Origin: Rhizobium sp. 007
GTDB taxonomy: Bacteria; Pseudomonadota; Alphaproteobacteria; Rhizobiales; Rhizobiaceae
DNA: 64,000 bases
Direction: 5' to 3'
Assembly (NCBI RefSeq): GCF_015353075.1
Contig: NZ_CP064188.1
Span: forward strand, 1,488,001 to 1,552,000
The stretch's first letter is position 1; the number at the start of each line of letters is the position of its first letter. The notes under the pieces were generated by a model. That model ran no database searches, was not told the DNA's origin, and saw only the letters and a program-made list of their open reading frames with translations. Of the stretch, positions 9,040 through 17,468 are shown piece by piece. A program made the translations under genes and the position numbers.

Positions 9040-9249
9040 ATGCCGACGGGGACAGTGAAGTTCTTCAACCAAACCAAGGGCTTTGGCTTTATCCAGCCCG
9101 ATGATGGCTCAACCGACACATTCGTTCATATTTCCGCCGTCCAGCGGTCGGGTCTTACCAACTTGAGCGAAGGCCAGAAGATCAGCTACGAGATCGTCCA
9201 GGATCACCGGTCAGGCAAATCGTCCGCCGAGAACCTGAAGGTACTATAG
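9040..9249 (+). CDS. Cold-shock protein (CspA family)
   Basis: A 69-residue cold-shock domain with RNP1 KGFGFIQPD and RNP2 [10 protein letters not shown] intact. It is clearly paralogous to the csp gene at 7197-7406 but differs at many codons and at the C-terminus ([13 protein letters not shown]), so it is not a recent copy. It is predicted to be a cytoplasmic RNA chaperone. The ATG follows GAGGATCGGAAA. No inverted-repeat terminator is evident directly downstream. Confidence 0.93.
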   Translation: MPTGTVKFFNQTKGFGFIQPDDGSTDTFVHISAVQRSGLTNLSEGQKISYEIVQDHRSGKSSAENLKVL

Positions 9250-9739
9250 ATAAAGGAAGACAGGCACCCCAGGAAGAAGCGTTTTGGCTCGAACGGTGCC
9301 CCGTACGCCACCATCGCCTGCGGCCGAAGCGAGGCGTGCATGCCAAAGCAAATCGCCGGATCGTATTGCTTGCTTCACTGGCGGCTCTTTTCTTCCTCTG
9401 CGTCCGACCAGGTGAATCTCGACCGGGGCAAGCTCTGCGACGGCGGGCGCAAGACGTCGACTCAAAGTAGCTGGTCCTGCTTCACCGCCTTAAGAATGAG
9501 TACACCAGCATATTCTACACCTATGAGAACCTTCTCGAAGCCATCAGGGCAGCGGCACCGCGCAACGACGAATGAGCGAACACTTTCGCCCTCCGCTGAT
9601 GACTGGGACCCTCCACGTCAACAATCGCCCGTCCAGGAGAAGCGTTTGGGACTTGCTGCACCGAAGAGGCGCAGCAGGGCAGCCCGCGACCTTGAGCGAC
9701 CAGCCGATGGCCTTTCGATCGCGGATCAATTCTAACCGC
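9250..9739. other. Intergenic stretch with a possible coding remnant
   Basis: About 490 bases without a supported gene. One segment, 9471-9575 on the plus strand, is open for 34 codons between a TAG and a TGA and reads protein-like (LLHRLKNEYTSIFYTYENLL) but has no ATG or GTG start. It may be the tail of a decayed small gene. Nothing else stands out. Confidence 0.4.
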
Positions 9740-11287
9740 CTAGCGCGGCGCGTCGTTTTCATCGATAGCCCCGCTTGCATACACGTTGCGAGCGACGGCG
9801 GCCAAAATCAGCAGCGTAACCGAGGCAAGGGCGCAGCAGGCAGCAAAACCGAGCGCGAAGCCGCGTTTCGCCGTCTCGAGCCAAGGAAGCTCCGCTGATT
9901 CGCCCAATGTCCTTGCGATCTCCACCGCTCCAGCGAGCGTCGCGGAGATCGCCACGACCTGTGCCTCGTTGAAACCGCTTAAGTTCACTTGGTCCATCGT
10001 CATGCGATAGACCAGCGTTCCAAGACTGCCGAGTAAGGCGACACCGAGCGCGCCGCCGAATTCCGCACTGGTTTCCGAAATGGCAGAGGCAGATCCAGCA
10101 CGTTCGGGCGGCGCGGTGCTGACGATCAGCCCCGTCGTCGTGAGGATAACCGGCACGAAGCCCAGTCCAATAAGCATGCTTGCCATCAGGATTCCAATGA
10201 GACTTTCAGCGTATGCCGCAGCCGCCATGGCAGTTGTTCCGACAGCATTGACGATCAGACCCCCGATCACGGTACTGACCGGACCGAACCGGTTGGTGAA
10301 GCGATAGGCCTGAAAAGACATAACGGTAAAGACCAGCGCCGATGGCACCGACCACAACGCCGCTCCCAGGGGCGAAAGCCCGAGCACCAGTTGCAGAAAC
10401 AGGTTCTGGAGCAGGAAAATACCGAAGACGAAAAATACACCGGCGAGATTGACCATCAGTGAAGCCGTGAAGGACGGAACGACAAAGAGACCAAGATCGA
10501 TCAAGGGGTGAACAAGATGCTTCTGGCGACGCACGAACACGATGCCGACCAAAACGCCAACAACGATTGGAAGCAGCTGGCCCGGTTTGAAACCATCGGC
10601 GGCCATATGCTTGAAGCCGTAGATAATCGGCAGAACGGTTGCAAGGGACAACAAGACACTCGGAAGATCGAGTTTGCCGCCCTCGTCATTTCTATACTCC
10701 GGCAGGAGAAAGGGAGCTGCGATCAGCAAGGCCATCATAACCGGAATATTGATCAGGAAGACCGACCCCCAATGGAAATACTCCAGTAACGCGCCTCCTA
10801 AGAGCGGGCCAACGAGGCCACCAATTGCGAAGGCCGTGCCCCATATACTGATCGCCCGGTTGCGCTCGGCCTCGTCCTGGAAAAGGTTGACTACAAGTGA
10901 CAACGTGGAAGGAGCGATCGTGGCACCGGCGACACCAAGCAGAGCACGTGCAATGATCAATTGTTGAGCGGTGCTGGCTGCCGCCGCAAGCGAGGAGGCG
11001 ACGGCGAAGGCGAAAGCACCGATTAGCAGCACCCGTCTTCGTCCTATCCGATCTCCAAGTGTGCCCATGGTCACCAAAAATCCCGAAACCATGAAGCCGT
11101 AGATATCGTTTATCCAGAGCAGTTCCGATGCGGATGGATCGAGATCTGAGACAATCGCCGGCATCGCGAGAAACAGGACGGACAAATCCATCGAATAGAT
11201 AAGGCAGGCGATCGACAGAACATAGAGGCCGATCCATTCGCGGCTGCCGGCGGTGGGCTGGGGTTTTTCTGCAAGATGTTCCTGCAC
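9740..11287 (-). CDS. MFS multidrug exporter, DHA2 (EmrB/QacA/SmvA-like) family
   Basis: The 515-residue protein has about 14 hydrophobic segments, the expected number for DHA2 transporters. Motif A appears as GTLGDRIGRRRVLL (loop 2-3) and the antiporter motif C as GGLVGPLLGGALLEYFHWG near residue 160. The early acidic residue in SIACLIYSMDLSVLFLAMP matches SmvA/QacA-type exporters of cationic drugs. It would exchange protons for toxic cations or dyes across the inner membrane. GTG start at 11287 with GGGAGG eight bases upstream. It stands alone; no TetR-type regulator gene is adjacent. Confidence 0.9.
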   Translation of the reverse strand: MQEHLAEKPQPTAGSREWIGLYVLSIACLIYSMDLSVLFLAMPAIVSDLDPSASELLWINDIYGFMVSGFLVTMGTLGDRIGRRRVLLIGAFAFAVASSLAAAASTAQQLIIARALLGVAGATIAPSTLSLVVNLFQDEAERNRAISIWGTAFAIGGLVGPLLGGALLEYFHWGSVFLINIPVMMALLIAAPFLLPEYRNDEGGKLDLPSVLLSLATVLPIIYGFKHMAADGFKPGQLLPIVVGVLVGIVFVRRQKHLVHPLIDLGLFVVPSFTASLMVNLAGVFFVFGIFLLQNLFLQLVLGLSPLGAALWSVPSALVFTVMSFQAYRFTNRFGPVSTVIGGLIVNAVGTTAMAAAAYAESLIGILMASMLIGLGFVPVILTTTGLIVSTAPPERAGSASAISETSAEFGGALGVALLGSLGTLVYRMTMDQVNLSGFNEAQVVAISATLAGAVEIARTLGESAELPWLETAKRGFALGFAACCALASVTLLILAAVARNVYASGAIDENDAPR

Positions 11288-11578
11288 AGGCTGCCTCCCG
11301 AGTTATGAGTTTGCAAATCTCGCCTCCCCTCGAGATTTTGGCAACCAGCGCCAACCGCCCATAAGTCTACCGAACCGCAATAAACGTCCCGCACAGACCG
11401 GAATGCAGGGTTAAGCCAGACTTTCAACGGCTATTGGTTTGACGGGTTTCATCCCAGACGCGCGCAGGACCGACGGAGGACTGGACAAGACAATACCACG
11501 GCAGCGGCGCACGCCCTCCTCTCCCGACGGTGACGTTCGCCGTCAACTCTATGCGGTCATTCAGGCCTGGTACTCCGG

Positions 11579-11808
11579 TCACAACCTTGCCACCCCAAAG
11601 GCCGCAAGGGCCAAGGCTATTCTCTCACCTGGTTTAAAAACTGCCATCGCTCCGAATAGTCCCGCCGGATACTTCCCGCCGTCTCGATATCATGGGGAAC
11701 GGCAATCGCGGCTAACGTCTCCTTCATAGGCACGTTCACCGTGAATGTGAGCAGCAGTCCGAAAACCAGATAGACGACCGCGGCAGCGGCAAACCAGAGC
11801 GCGGGCGC
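11579..11808 (-). pseudogene. DUF1772 (anthrone oxygenase-like) membrane protein remnant
   Basis: Readable C-terminal part of a DUF1772 protein: a membrane helix (ALWFAAAAVVYLVFGLLLTF), then the typical TVNVPMKETLAAIAVPHD and YSERWQFLNQVR. The frame then hits a stop after RE, but a shift of one base continues as IALALAAFGVARL and stops at 11579, matching the last membrane helix of the family. The N-terminal 80 or so residues are absent. Both defects make it a relic. The start codon of an intact gene is not visible, and the small gene at 11852 lies where the missing part would be expected. Confidence 0.6.
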
Positions 11809-11851
11809 CTTGCGCGACCGACTTGTCGGGTGCGTGCCGTGCGAGGTCTCG

Positions 11852-12061
11852 TTAATGCATCGAATGCATGTCTTCCTGGCGTAACTGGTCGATGGCATCC
11901 AACGCCTCTTCGGCAGACCAGCCCGCTCGAAGTGCGGCCGCGATCAGACGCACTTCAGCTTCCTGCTCAAGCTTCAGATAGAGCCCCTCAAGAGCTTCTC
12001 TTGCAGTGACGACATGTTCGTCGTGGGGCACGACATGGGGAATTCTTTCAAGCTGTGGCAT
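11852..12061 (-). CDS. Small hypothetical protein, 69 aa
   Basis: Starts MPQLERIPHVVPHDEHVV and continues with an amphipathic helical stretch (EALEGLYLKLEQEAEVRLIA) and a UBA-like looking segment, LRAGWSAEEALDAIDQL. A GGAGAT ribosome binding site is five bases before the ATG. I recall similar short proteins in Rhizobium, without function. A coding remnant ends 11 bases upstream (12073), so it may once have been the second gene of a small operon. Confidence 0.65.
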   Translation of the reverse strand: MPQLERIPHVVPHDEHVVTAREALEGLYLKLEQEAEVRLIAAALRAGWSAEEALDAIDQLRQEDMHSMH

Positions 12062-12508
12062 GTTGATCTCCGCTAATAGCTGCTGCTCCTCTTGAAGCCT
12101 TGCCCGTCCGGCGGCACGTTGGCGTTCTTTCCATTATCGTCGCGAAGGGCGGCAGTCTCCTTGAGAATGAGCTTGACGCCCGCGCGATTGTTCGCGCGTC
12201 TAAAATGATCCTTCGAAGGGCATTGCCATCTTCTTCACTTTGATGCCCTCAACCGTCAGCTAGGGCGTAGGCTAAAGGCGTCAACTGAAAATGTTAGCGG
12301 GATAACAACTTCGGATGAGCGGAGCAGGCGGCGCGTCACAGCCGACCGGGCGGTGGCTCGCTGCGTTCGACTGGCGCTGGAGCAGATCATCGTTCAACGC
12401 GTTAAGCGACTCGGAGACAGTCAGGACGCATCGATATCGGAAAGGACCAATGCCTGCGGCGAAGGCAAAGCGAAAACGACTGACAATCATGCGCAATCAA
12501 TCCTGCCC
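12062..12508. other. Intergenic stretch containing a coding remnant
   Basis: About 450 bases. On the minus strand, 12206 to 12073 reads as a protein-like open frame (RAGVKLILKETAALRDDNGK, then a tail ending FKRSSSY) directly before the gene at 12061, but it has no start codon. A second frame a little upstream ends KKMAMPFEGSF. This looks like one or two small genes broken by frameshift. The rest contains nothing I can assign. Confidence 0.4.
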
Positions 12509-14293
12509 TTAGGAAGAGAGGGTTGCGTGCTCGTAGAGTTGGTCCATGCTTAAAGTCGCGATTTCGGCAAACGGGGTCTGGTTCCTGACGCGGCCGCCAT
12601 CAAGGATCACAACGTCGTCGCAAAATGAGATCGTGCTGCGGTGATGGCTGATGACGATCGTCGCACGACGACCAGCTCTTGATTTCAAGGTCTCCACGAT
12701 CGCTGCTTCAGACAATCCGTCCATGGCGTTCGTGGCCTCGTCCAGGATGAGGATTTCCGGATCGCGCACGAGGGCCCTTGCCAGGGCGATCCGCTGCCGT
12801 TGACCAGCCGAAAGGCTGGCTCCCCTATAGCCGACGATCGTCTCATATCCGTCAGGAAGCTTCTCGATGAACTCATGCGCCTCGGCAAGCTTTGCTGCGC
12901 TCTCCGCCTCGGCCAACGAGGCGTTGTGACCATAGGTAATATTCTGGAGAATAGTGCCGTCGATCAGCTCAAGGTCCTGGCTGGCGAGCGCAATTTGCCT
13001 TCGCCACAGGACGGGATCGATTTGATTAAGAGGGGTGCCATCGGCCAGAATGTCTCCTTCATCGGGCTCCACAAATCGACACAGAAGATTGACAATTGTC
13101 GTTTTTCCAGCACCCGACCGTCCGATAATGGCCGTCGACCGACCTTGGCGAATTTCGAAAGTCGCGGCGCGCAGCACGACGGGTCGCGAGCCAGACCCCG
13201 GATATTTGAAAGTCACGCGATCAAATTTGATTCGCTGAACAGGCGCATGAAGCTGGCCGTCGCCTGCAGGCGGCGGCGGCTTGTCAGACGAATCCAGAAG
13301 CCATCTGACCTCTTCCAAAGAGCCGCTCCAGCTCTGCACTTGGCTCCATGCCATTTGCAATGAACGGACGTGTGGCTGCAGCCGATAGAGTAGGACCACG
13401 AAAGCCACGATAATCGGAAAACTCACTCCCCAAAGCCAGGCGCCGACCACGACTGCTAGAAACAGACCCGAATGAAGCGTCTCGGTCAGCGGCGGCAGTG
13501 CAGCCTGGCGGGATTGGAGGACGAAACCCGCTTTTCGTACGGCATCTGAAGCGAAACCAAAGACTGCTTTTTCTCGCTGCTCCTGTCCGAATGCACGAAT
13601 CAGCCGTCCGGCATGTACGAGATGAAGCATCCTGGCGGCGAGCTCACCGTTGAACGAAGTGACATTGCGGCTCGGGGCTTTCAGACTGGCTGACAAGATC
13701 GCATGAATGGCCTGGATCAGAACAAGCCCCAATGCAACACACAGCGTCATCTGCCATGAAAGAAGCAGGAGAAAGGCGAGCAAAATGACGACGGCCGAGG
13801 CGGACACGATCGAAGCGAGCATAGTTTGTATCGCATCCGAAGCCCGCCAGGATTCGTTGGAGATGATATTGAGCAGCCGCCCAGGGCTTTGCTGGAGAAA
13901 AAACGGGTACCCGATCGTCAAAAGCTGCCCCGCAAGAGAGCTGCGGATCGCATGGCCGGCTTTGCCGTAGATGAAATTGGCAAGCACGGCGTTGGCGAAC
14001 GCCAGCACATTCTTCAGGGTGATCAATCCAAGGATGGCGGCAGCGATCGCGATCAGCCTTGCGCGGTCATCCAGGCCGGCGCCCACTTGCTGGAAGACGG
14101 CTGAGAACCCGGCCATTCCTGAGGGATCCTTCTCGCCGGCAATGATGCCGAGCATGGGAATAATAAGGCCAATGCCAGTGCCTTCAAGGACAGCGCTGCT
14201 GAGCCCAAGAACGACGACAACCGCAATGAGGCCGATCTTTTTGCCCAGAGCCTGACGCAATAGCCGAAAGCTCGACATAATGAATTCTAGCAT
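12509..14293 (-). CDS. ABC transporter, fused permease and ATPase (MsbA/lipid or glycan exporter type)
   Basis: About 594 residues from the ATG at 14293. The N-terminal membrane domain has six helices; the C-terminal nucleotide-binding domain has Walker A GRSGAGKTT, a Q-loop, signature LSAGQRQ, Walker B ILILDEAT and an H-loop in VISHHRST. This is a half-transporter of the ABCB/MsbA type that works as a homodimer and moves lipids, glycolipids or peptides outward. The open frame extends 82 codons further upstream, but that part overlaps non-coding-looking sequence. It lies downstream of a glycosyltransferase and an acyltransferase on the same strand, suggesting that it exports a glycan or glycolipid those enzymes make. 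Confidence 0.85.
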   Translation of the reverse strand: MLEFIMSSFRLLRQALGKKIGLIAVVVVLGLSSAVLEGTGIGLIIPMLGIIAGEKDPSGMAGFSAVFQQVGAGLDDRARLIAIAAAILGLITLKNVLAFANAVLANFIYGKAGHAIRSSLAGQLLTIGYPFFLQQSPGRLLNIISNESWRASDAIQTMLASIVSASAVVILLAFLLLLSWQMTLCVALGLVLIQAIHAILSASLKAPSRNVTSFNGELAARMLHLVHAGRLIRAFGQEQREKAVFGFASDAVRKAGFVLQSRQAALPPLTETLHSGLFLAVVVGAWLWGVSFPIIVAFVVLLYRLQPHVRSLQMAWSQVQSWSGSLEEVRWLLDSSDKPPPPAGDGQLHAPVQRIKFDRVTFKYPGSGSRPVVLRAATFEIRQGRSTAIIGRSGAGKTTIVNLLCRFVEPDEGDILADGTPLNQIDPVLWRRQIALASQDLELIDGTILQNITYGHNASLAEAESAAKLAEAHEFIEKLPDGYETIVGYRGASLSAGQRQRIALARALVRDPEILILDEATNAMDGLSEAAIVETLKSRAGRRATIVISHHRSTISFCDDVVILDGGRVRNQTPFAEIATLSMDQLYEHATLSS

Positions 14294-14402
14294 GGCGGTT
14301 GTGACCTCAGCAGACGAGTTATCTGGTCGATCGGGTTTACCACTGACAGCTCCCGTCGTACGAAGGTGACAGGAGGTGCAAGCGCGGCAGCACCCCCCGC
14401 CA

Positions 14403-15506
14403 CTATGCGAGCCCCTGAAGCGGCGGGACCATTTTGACCGGCACCGACTGGCAGTAACGCGCCAGCGCATCCGCCCGCCGGGTGGCCCCATCTGAAAAGC
14501 GGCACAACCACGGGGCATGAACGGCGGAGCGAAGTCCATATCGCTCCCGCCGTCGAATGACCTGCCACTTTCCGGTTCGCGTGAGAAACTCGTGGGTTAG
14601 TTCGGGACGCTGCTCATCGGCAATGAGCTGATAGAGGAAATAGAAGAAACACAAGGCTCCGTCCGCATAGCTGGAGGACGCCGGCGCAGCTTGCTTGGCA
14701 ATTTTTCTTTCCAGCGTGAGAATGCAATCTGCCACACGGCGTACCGTGTCCAGTGTGACGTCTGCGCCGATCTCATGAAGAGCGTCGGGGTCGTCGTTAA
14801 GAGATTGCCGCTCGAGGTTCTCTGCAACGATCTTCAGATGGGTTCGACGCATTTGGTGCTTATGTCTGCTCGTGACACTGTCGGAGTGAATACGATAGGC
14901 GACCAGGCTATCATCGATCATTGCCGCGGGAAACTCTCGTGCGATTCGCCTGAAAAGATCGAAATCCTCCGCATGCACATAACCGGCGTCATATACCAGC
15001 ATGTCTTCGGGAACGACCCTTCGGTTAAACATCACGGTCGAGTGCAAGAAGATCGTAAAGAACAGCGACAGTATGTGCCAATCCCCGGACTGATAGATCG
15101 GATTTGGCTTGCCGCGCACAACGCGATTACCGAGAAGCTGATCGATGCCCGTTCCACTCATGGCGAGCTGGGGCTGCTGGGCAAAAAGTGCCACCTGGCG
15201 TGAAAAGCGGGACGGATAGGAAATGTCGTCTGCATCCATCCTGGCGATTAGGTCGCCCCTCGCCAAGGCGATGCCCTCATTCAAGGTCGCAACGAGCCCG
15301 CGGTTCTCCCGCGAAACGATGCGCACGCGATCGTCGACTTTTCGATACCGTTGGAGAATACTCAACGATCGATCGGTCGAGCCGTCGTCAAGTGCAATCA
15401 CTTCAAAGCGCCCATAGTCCTGGCGCAGAATGCTTTCCAGCGCTGCAGCAACGTAAGGTTCGCCGTTATAGACAGGCAGCACAACAGAGATCAATGGAAC
15501 AGACAT
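14403..15506 (-). CDS. Glycosyltransferase family 2
   Basis: A GT-A fold enzyme of 367 residues. It begins PLISVVLPVYNGEPYV, has the nucleotide-sugar motif ALDDGSTDRS at residues 39-47, and the metal-binding DxD as ARMDADD near residue 90. A second half (HAEDFDLFRRIARE) carries the ED acceptor-site motif, and the C-terminal 120 residues are not recognisable. There is no transmembrane segment, so it is cytoplasmic or peripherally attached. It would add a sugar from a UDP- or GDP-donor to a lipid-linked or oligosaccharide acceptor. Only three bases separate its start from the end of the acyltransferase gene, so the two are one transcription unit. Confidence 0.88.
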   Translation of the reverse strand: MSVPLISVVLPVYNGEPYVAAALESILRQDYGRFEVIALDDGSTDRSLSILQRYRKVDDRVRIVSRENRGLVATLNEGIALARGDLIARMDADDISYPSRFSRQVALFAQQPQLAMSGTGIDQLLGNRVVRGKPNPIYQSGDWHILSLFFTIFLHSTVMFNRRVVPEDMLVYDAGYVHAEDFDLFRRIAREFPAAMIDDSLVAYRIHSDSVTSRHKHQMRRTHLKIVAENLERQSLNDDPDALHEIGADVTLDTVRRVADCILTLERKIAKQAAPASSSYADGALCFFYFLYQLIADEQRPELTHEFLTRTGKWQVIRRRERYGLRSAVHAPWLCRFSDGATRRADALARYCQSVPVKMVPPLQGLA

Positions 15507-15509
15507 CGT

Positions 15510-16688
15510 TCAGCTCGCATGTTCATCGGAAATGCCGCGATTGGCATAGCTGCGGCGATAGGCTGAAGCATCATATTCCCGTCCCCCAGCCTCACTTTGC
15601 TTGATAGACGACGGGAGGTAGGCGAAGCTTCCGGAGCGGACGTAGGGAAAGTAGCGTTTGAGCTGGTTGAGCGGTCTTTCGAAAGCCAGCCAAGAGATTG
15701 AAGCGACCATCAAGGTGGCTGTTGTTCCAATCACAAAGCGTGAAGGACCCTGTTCTGAGACATTCACCGGAATCCAGGGTTGAGCCTTGACGATCAGCGA
15801 AAGGACAATTGGATGGAAAAGATAAACGCCGTAGCTTATGCGCCCGATGGCGACAATCGGCGAGAGCTCCAACAGGCGGCCGAAGGCGCCTCGCAGGCCT
15901 GACGAACAACATCCAACCAGCAATACGAATGGTACGAGGGGAGTAAGCTCGCGACCGATCCATGCCAGCCATTCAAGCGCCGGCGGCATGGCGGCTGATT
16001 TCAGCCAGAGGAAAATGACGGCGACGACAGTTAAGGGAACCCAGCTAAGCCGTATCCATTGTGGCCAGACATCGGTTCTGCTTCGATGGACTGCAAGGAA
16101 CGCGCCTGCGACGAGCGCATCCATCGACGCTGGAGGAAGAAGGTCACGCGCGAGAGACGGTGTGCCTGTCAGTGGCCAGTAGAAACGATACCCCAGCGAA
16201 AATGTGATGACGGCGATGCAAATCGGTACGATCAACCGGCGCGGCGCGAACAGGATGACCAGCGGCCAAGCGATGTAAAACTGCTCCTCGATGCTTAGGC
16301 TCCAAGTGTGGCACAACACCCACGGCGTCCATTCATCACGAAGGGCATACCAGAAATTTGAGAGATAGAGCGCGTGCCATTTGAGGCTGCCCCGAGCACC
16401 TTCAAGGTCGACAAACCAGACGAAGCCTAGGACTGCGAAGTACGGGGGAAATATCCGAAGTGCGCGGCGAAGATAGAACGATTTCAGCGCATTGCCTGGC
16501 TCATATTGGATTGCCGAGCGCGCTTCTAAGAGAAGCCGCGTTATCAAGAAGCCGCTGAGTACAAAGAACAGTCGGACGCCCAGATGGCCCAAAACTGATC
16601 CTTCGGCTGCCAAGAAATGGTCGTACAGCACCATTGAAATGGCAAAAGTCCGAAGACCATCCAGTTGCCGATCGCGTGCATGAAACAT
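15510..16688 (-). CDS. Acyltransferase 3 family integral membrane protein
   Basis: The 392-residue protein has about ten membrane helices. Its family signatures include the N-terminal RQLDGLRTFAISMVLYDHF, a histidine that is usually catalytic, then RLFFVLSGFLITRLLL and WSLSIEEQFYIAWPLV. Such proteins O-acetylate or acylate surface polysaccharides, Nod factors or lipid A at the membrane. It is first in an apparent three-gene unit with a glycosyltransferase and an ABC exporter. The exact acceptor cannot be inferred. A near-perfect 28-base palindrome lies 157-184 bases upstream of the ATG and could be its operator. Confidence 0.88.
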   Translation of the reverse strand: MFHARDRQLDGLRTFAISMVLYDHFLAAEGSVLGHLGVRLFFVLSGFLITRLLLEARSAIQYEPGNALKSFYLRRALRIFPPYFAVLGFVWFVDLEGARGSLKWHALYLSNFWYALRDEWTPWVLCHTWSLSIEEQFYIAWPLVILFAPRRLIVPICIAVITFSLGYRFYWPLTGTPSLARDLLPPASMDALVAGAFLAVHRSRTDVWPQWIRLSWVPLTVVAVIFLWLKSAAMPPALEWLAWIGRELTPLVPFVLLVGCCSSGLRGAFGRLLELSPIVAIGRISYGVYLFHPIVLSLIVKAQPWIPVNVSEQGPSRFVIGTTATLMVASISWLAFERPLNQLKRYFPYVRSGSFAYLPSSIKQSEAGGREYDASAYRRSYANRGISDEHAS

Positions 16689-17468
16689 GGATCCCCCTCA
16701 GTCTCGTGGGCCCCTCGTCGCCGAAGCAACGCCCGGCTGCACTCCTGCAGCCTGCTGCTATTATTCCGTTCCCGATGAGGCGGATCGAAGTATCAAAGCG
16801 CTTCCTAAAAATTCGGGGGAATCGGGCCAAACTGTGACGCTAACGCCATATCAGACTTTAGTCCGATATGGCTCCGTAGCGCCTGCCTCGACTTCGACTG
16901 TGTTCTGCGCACCATGCCCTCGGGCAAACAAGCCGGTGCGACGCCACCTCCAAGGAAGTCGGCGCAACCGGTCGCCGCTATGCTGTGGCCGCCATTGTGC
17001 CCGTCAATTAAGAGCTCCGAGCATTTCACGTGGGTGGCCGCATCCTGCCTGTCGCCGAGAGCGGACGGCCCTTCCGAGCACGTTCCAAGACTGCCTGGAA
17101 GGACGGCAGTTTCGTGAGGGTGCCGAACCCATCGGCCAGCAACCAGCGGCAGGTAGCCGGAACATCTGGTGGTCACTTGTCAACGAGGACGATTTTGCAT
17201 CACATCTGCGAGCGCCTGTACCACGTCCATTCATCATGGTGCGATTGTCCGGGCCAGCAAGCCGCAAGCGGCTTTCGGCCTGAAATTCCTCGGTCGCGCA
17301 CACGTATAAACAGCTCTCGGCGCGGTGAACGGAATTGCAGACTTCGTCATTTAAGTTTCACGGAAGTTAACGCTGACTGTCACATTGGACTGCTAGCTGA
17401 AGCAGCGAACGAACCATGGCCACCTAAGGCGCCAGCGGTCATCTTTATCCGTGCAAGGAGCATTTGCG
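16689..17468. other. Divergent intergenic region, no gene supported
   Basis: About 780 bases between divergent operons (surface-glycan module leftward, ugp-like importer rightward). Several open frames of 60-200 codons overlap in all phases without start signals or known motifs; I treat them as chance. The region must hold both promoters. It contains one near-perfect palindrome (16845-16872). A weak Pho-box-like pair of heptamers, TCGTCAT and GTTTCAC, spaced by four bases, sits at 17344-17361. Confidence 0.5.
16845..16872. promoter_or_regulatory. 28-base near-perfect palindrome (candidate operator)
   Basis: Arms GCCATATC and GATATGGC are exact inverted repeats, and inner arms GACT and AGTC extend the symmetry, giving 12 of 14 paired positions. 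No T-tract follows on either strand, which argues against a terminator. Its place 157 bases upstream of the acyltransferase start makes a dimeric repressor or activator site the simplest reading. The cognate protein is unknown. Confidence 0.4.

Noticed and set aside
16805..17303. Overlapping open frames of about 100-200 codons upstream of ugpB
   Set aside because: Open in several phases at once, as expected for GC-rich non-coding DNA; none has start signals or known motifs.
17344..17383. Possible Pho box before ugpB (TCGTCAT, TTAA, GTTTCAC; and CTGTCAC nearby)
   Set aside because: Too many mismatches to the CTGTCAT direct-repeat consensus to report as a site; mentioned only as weak context.
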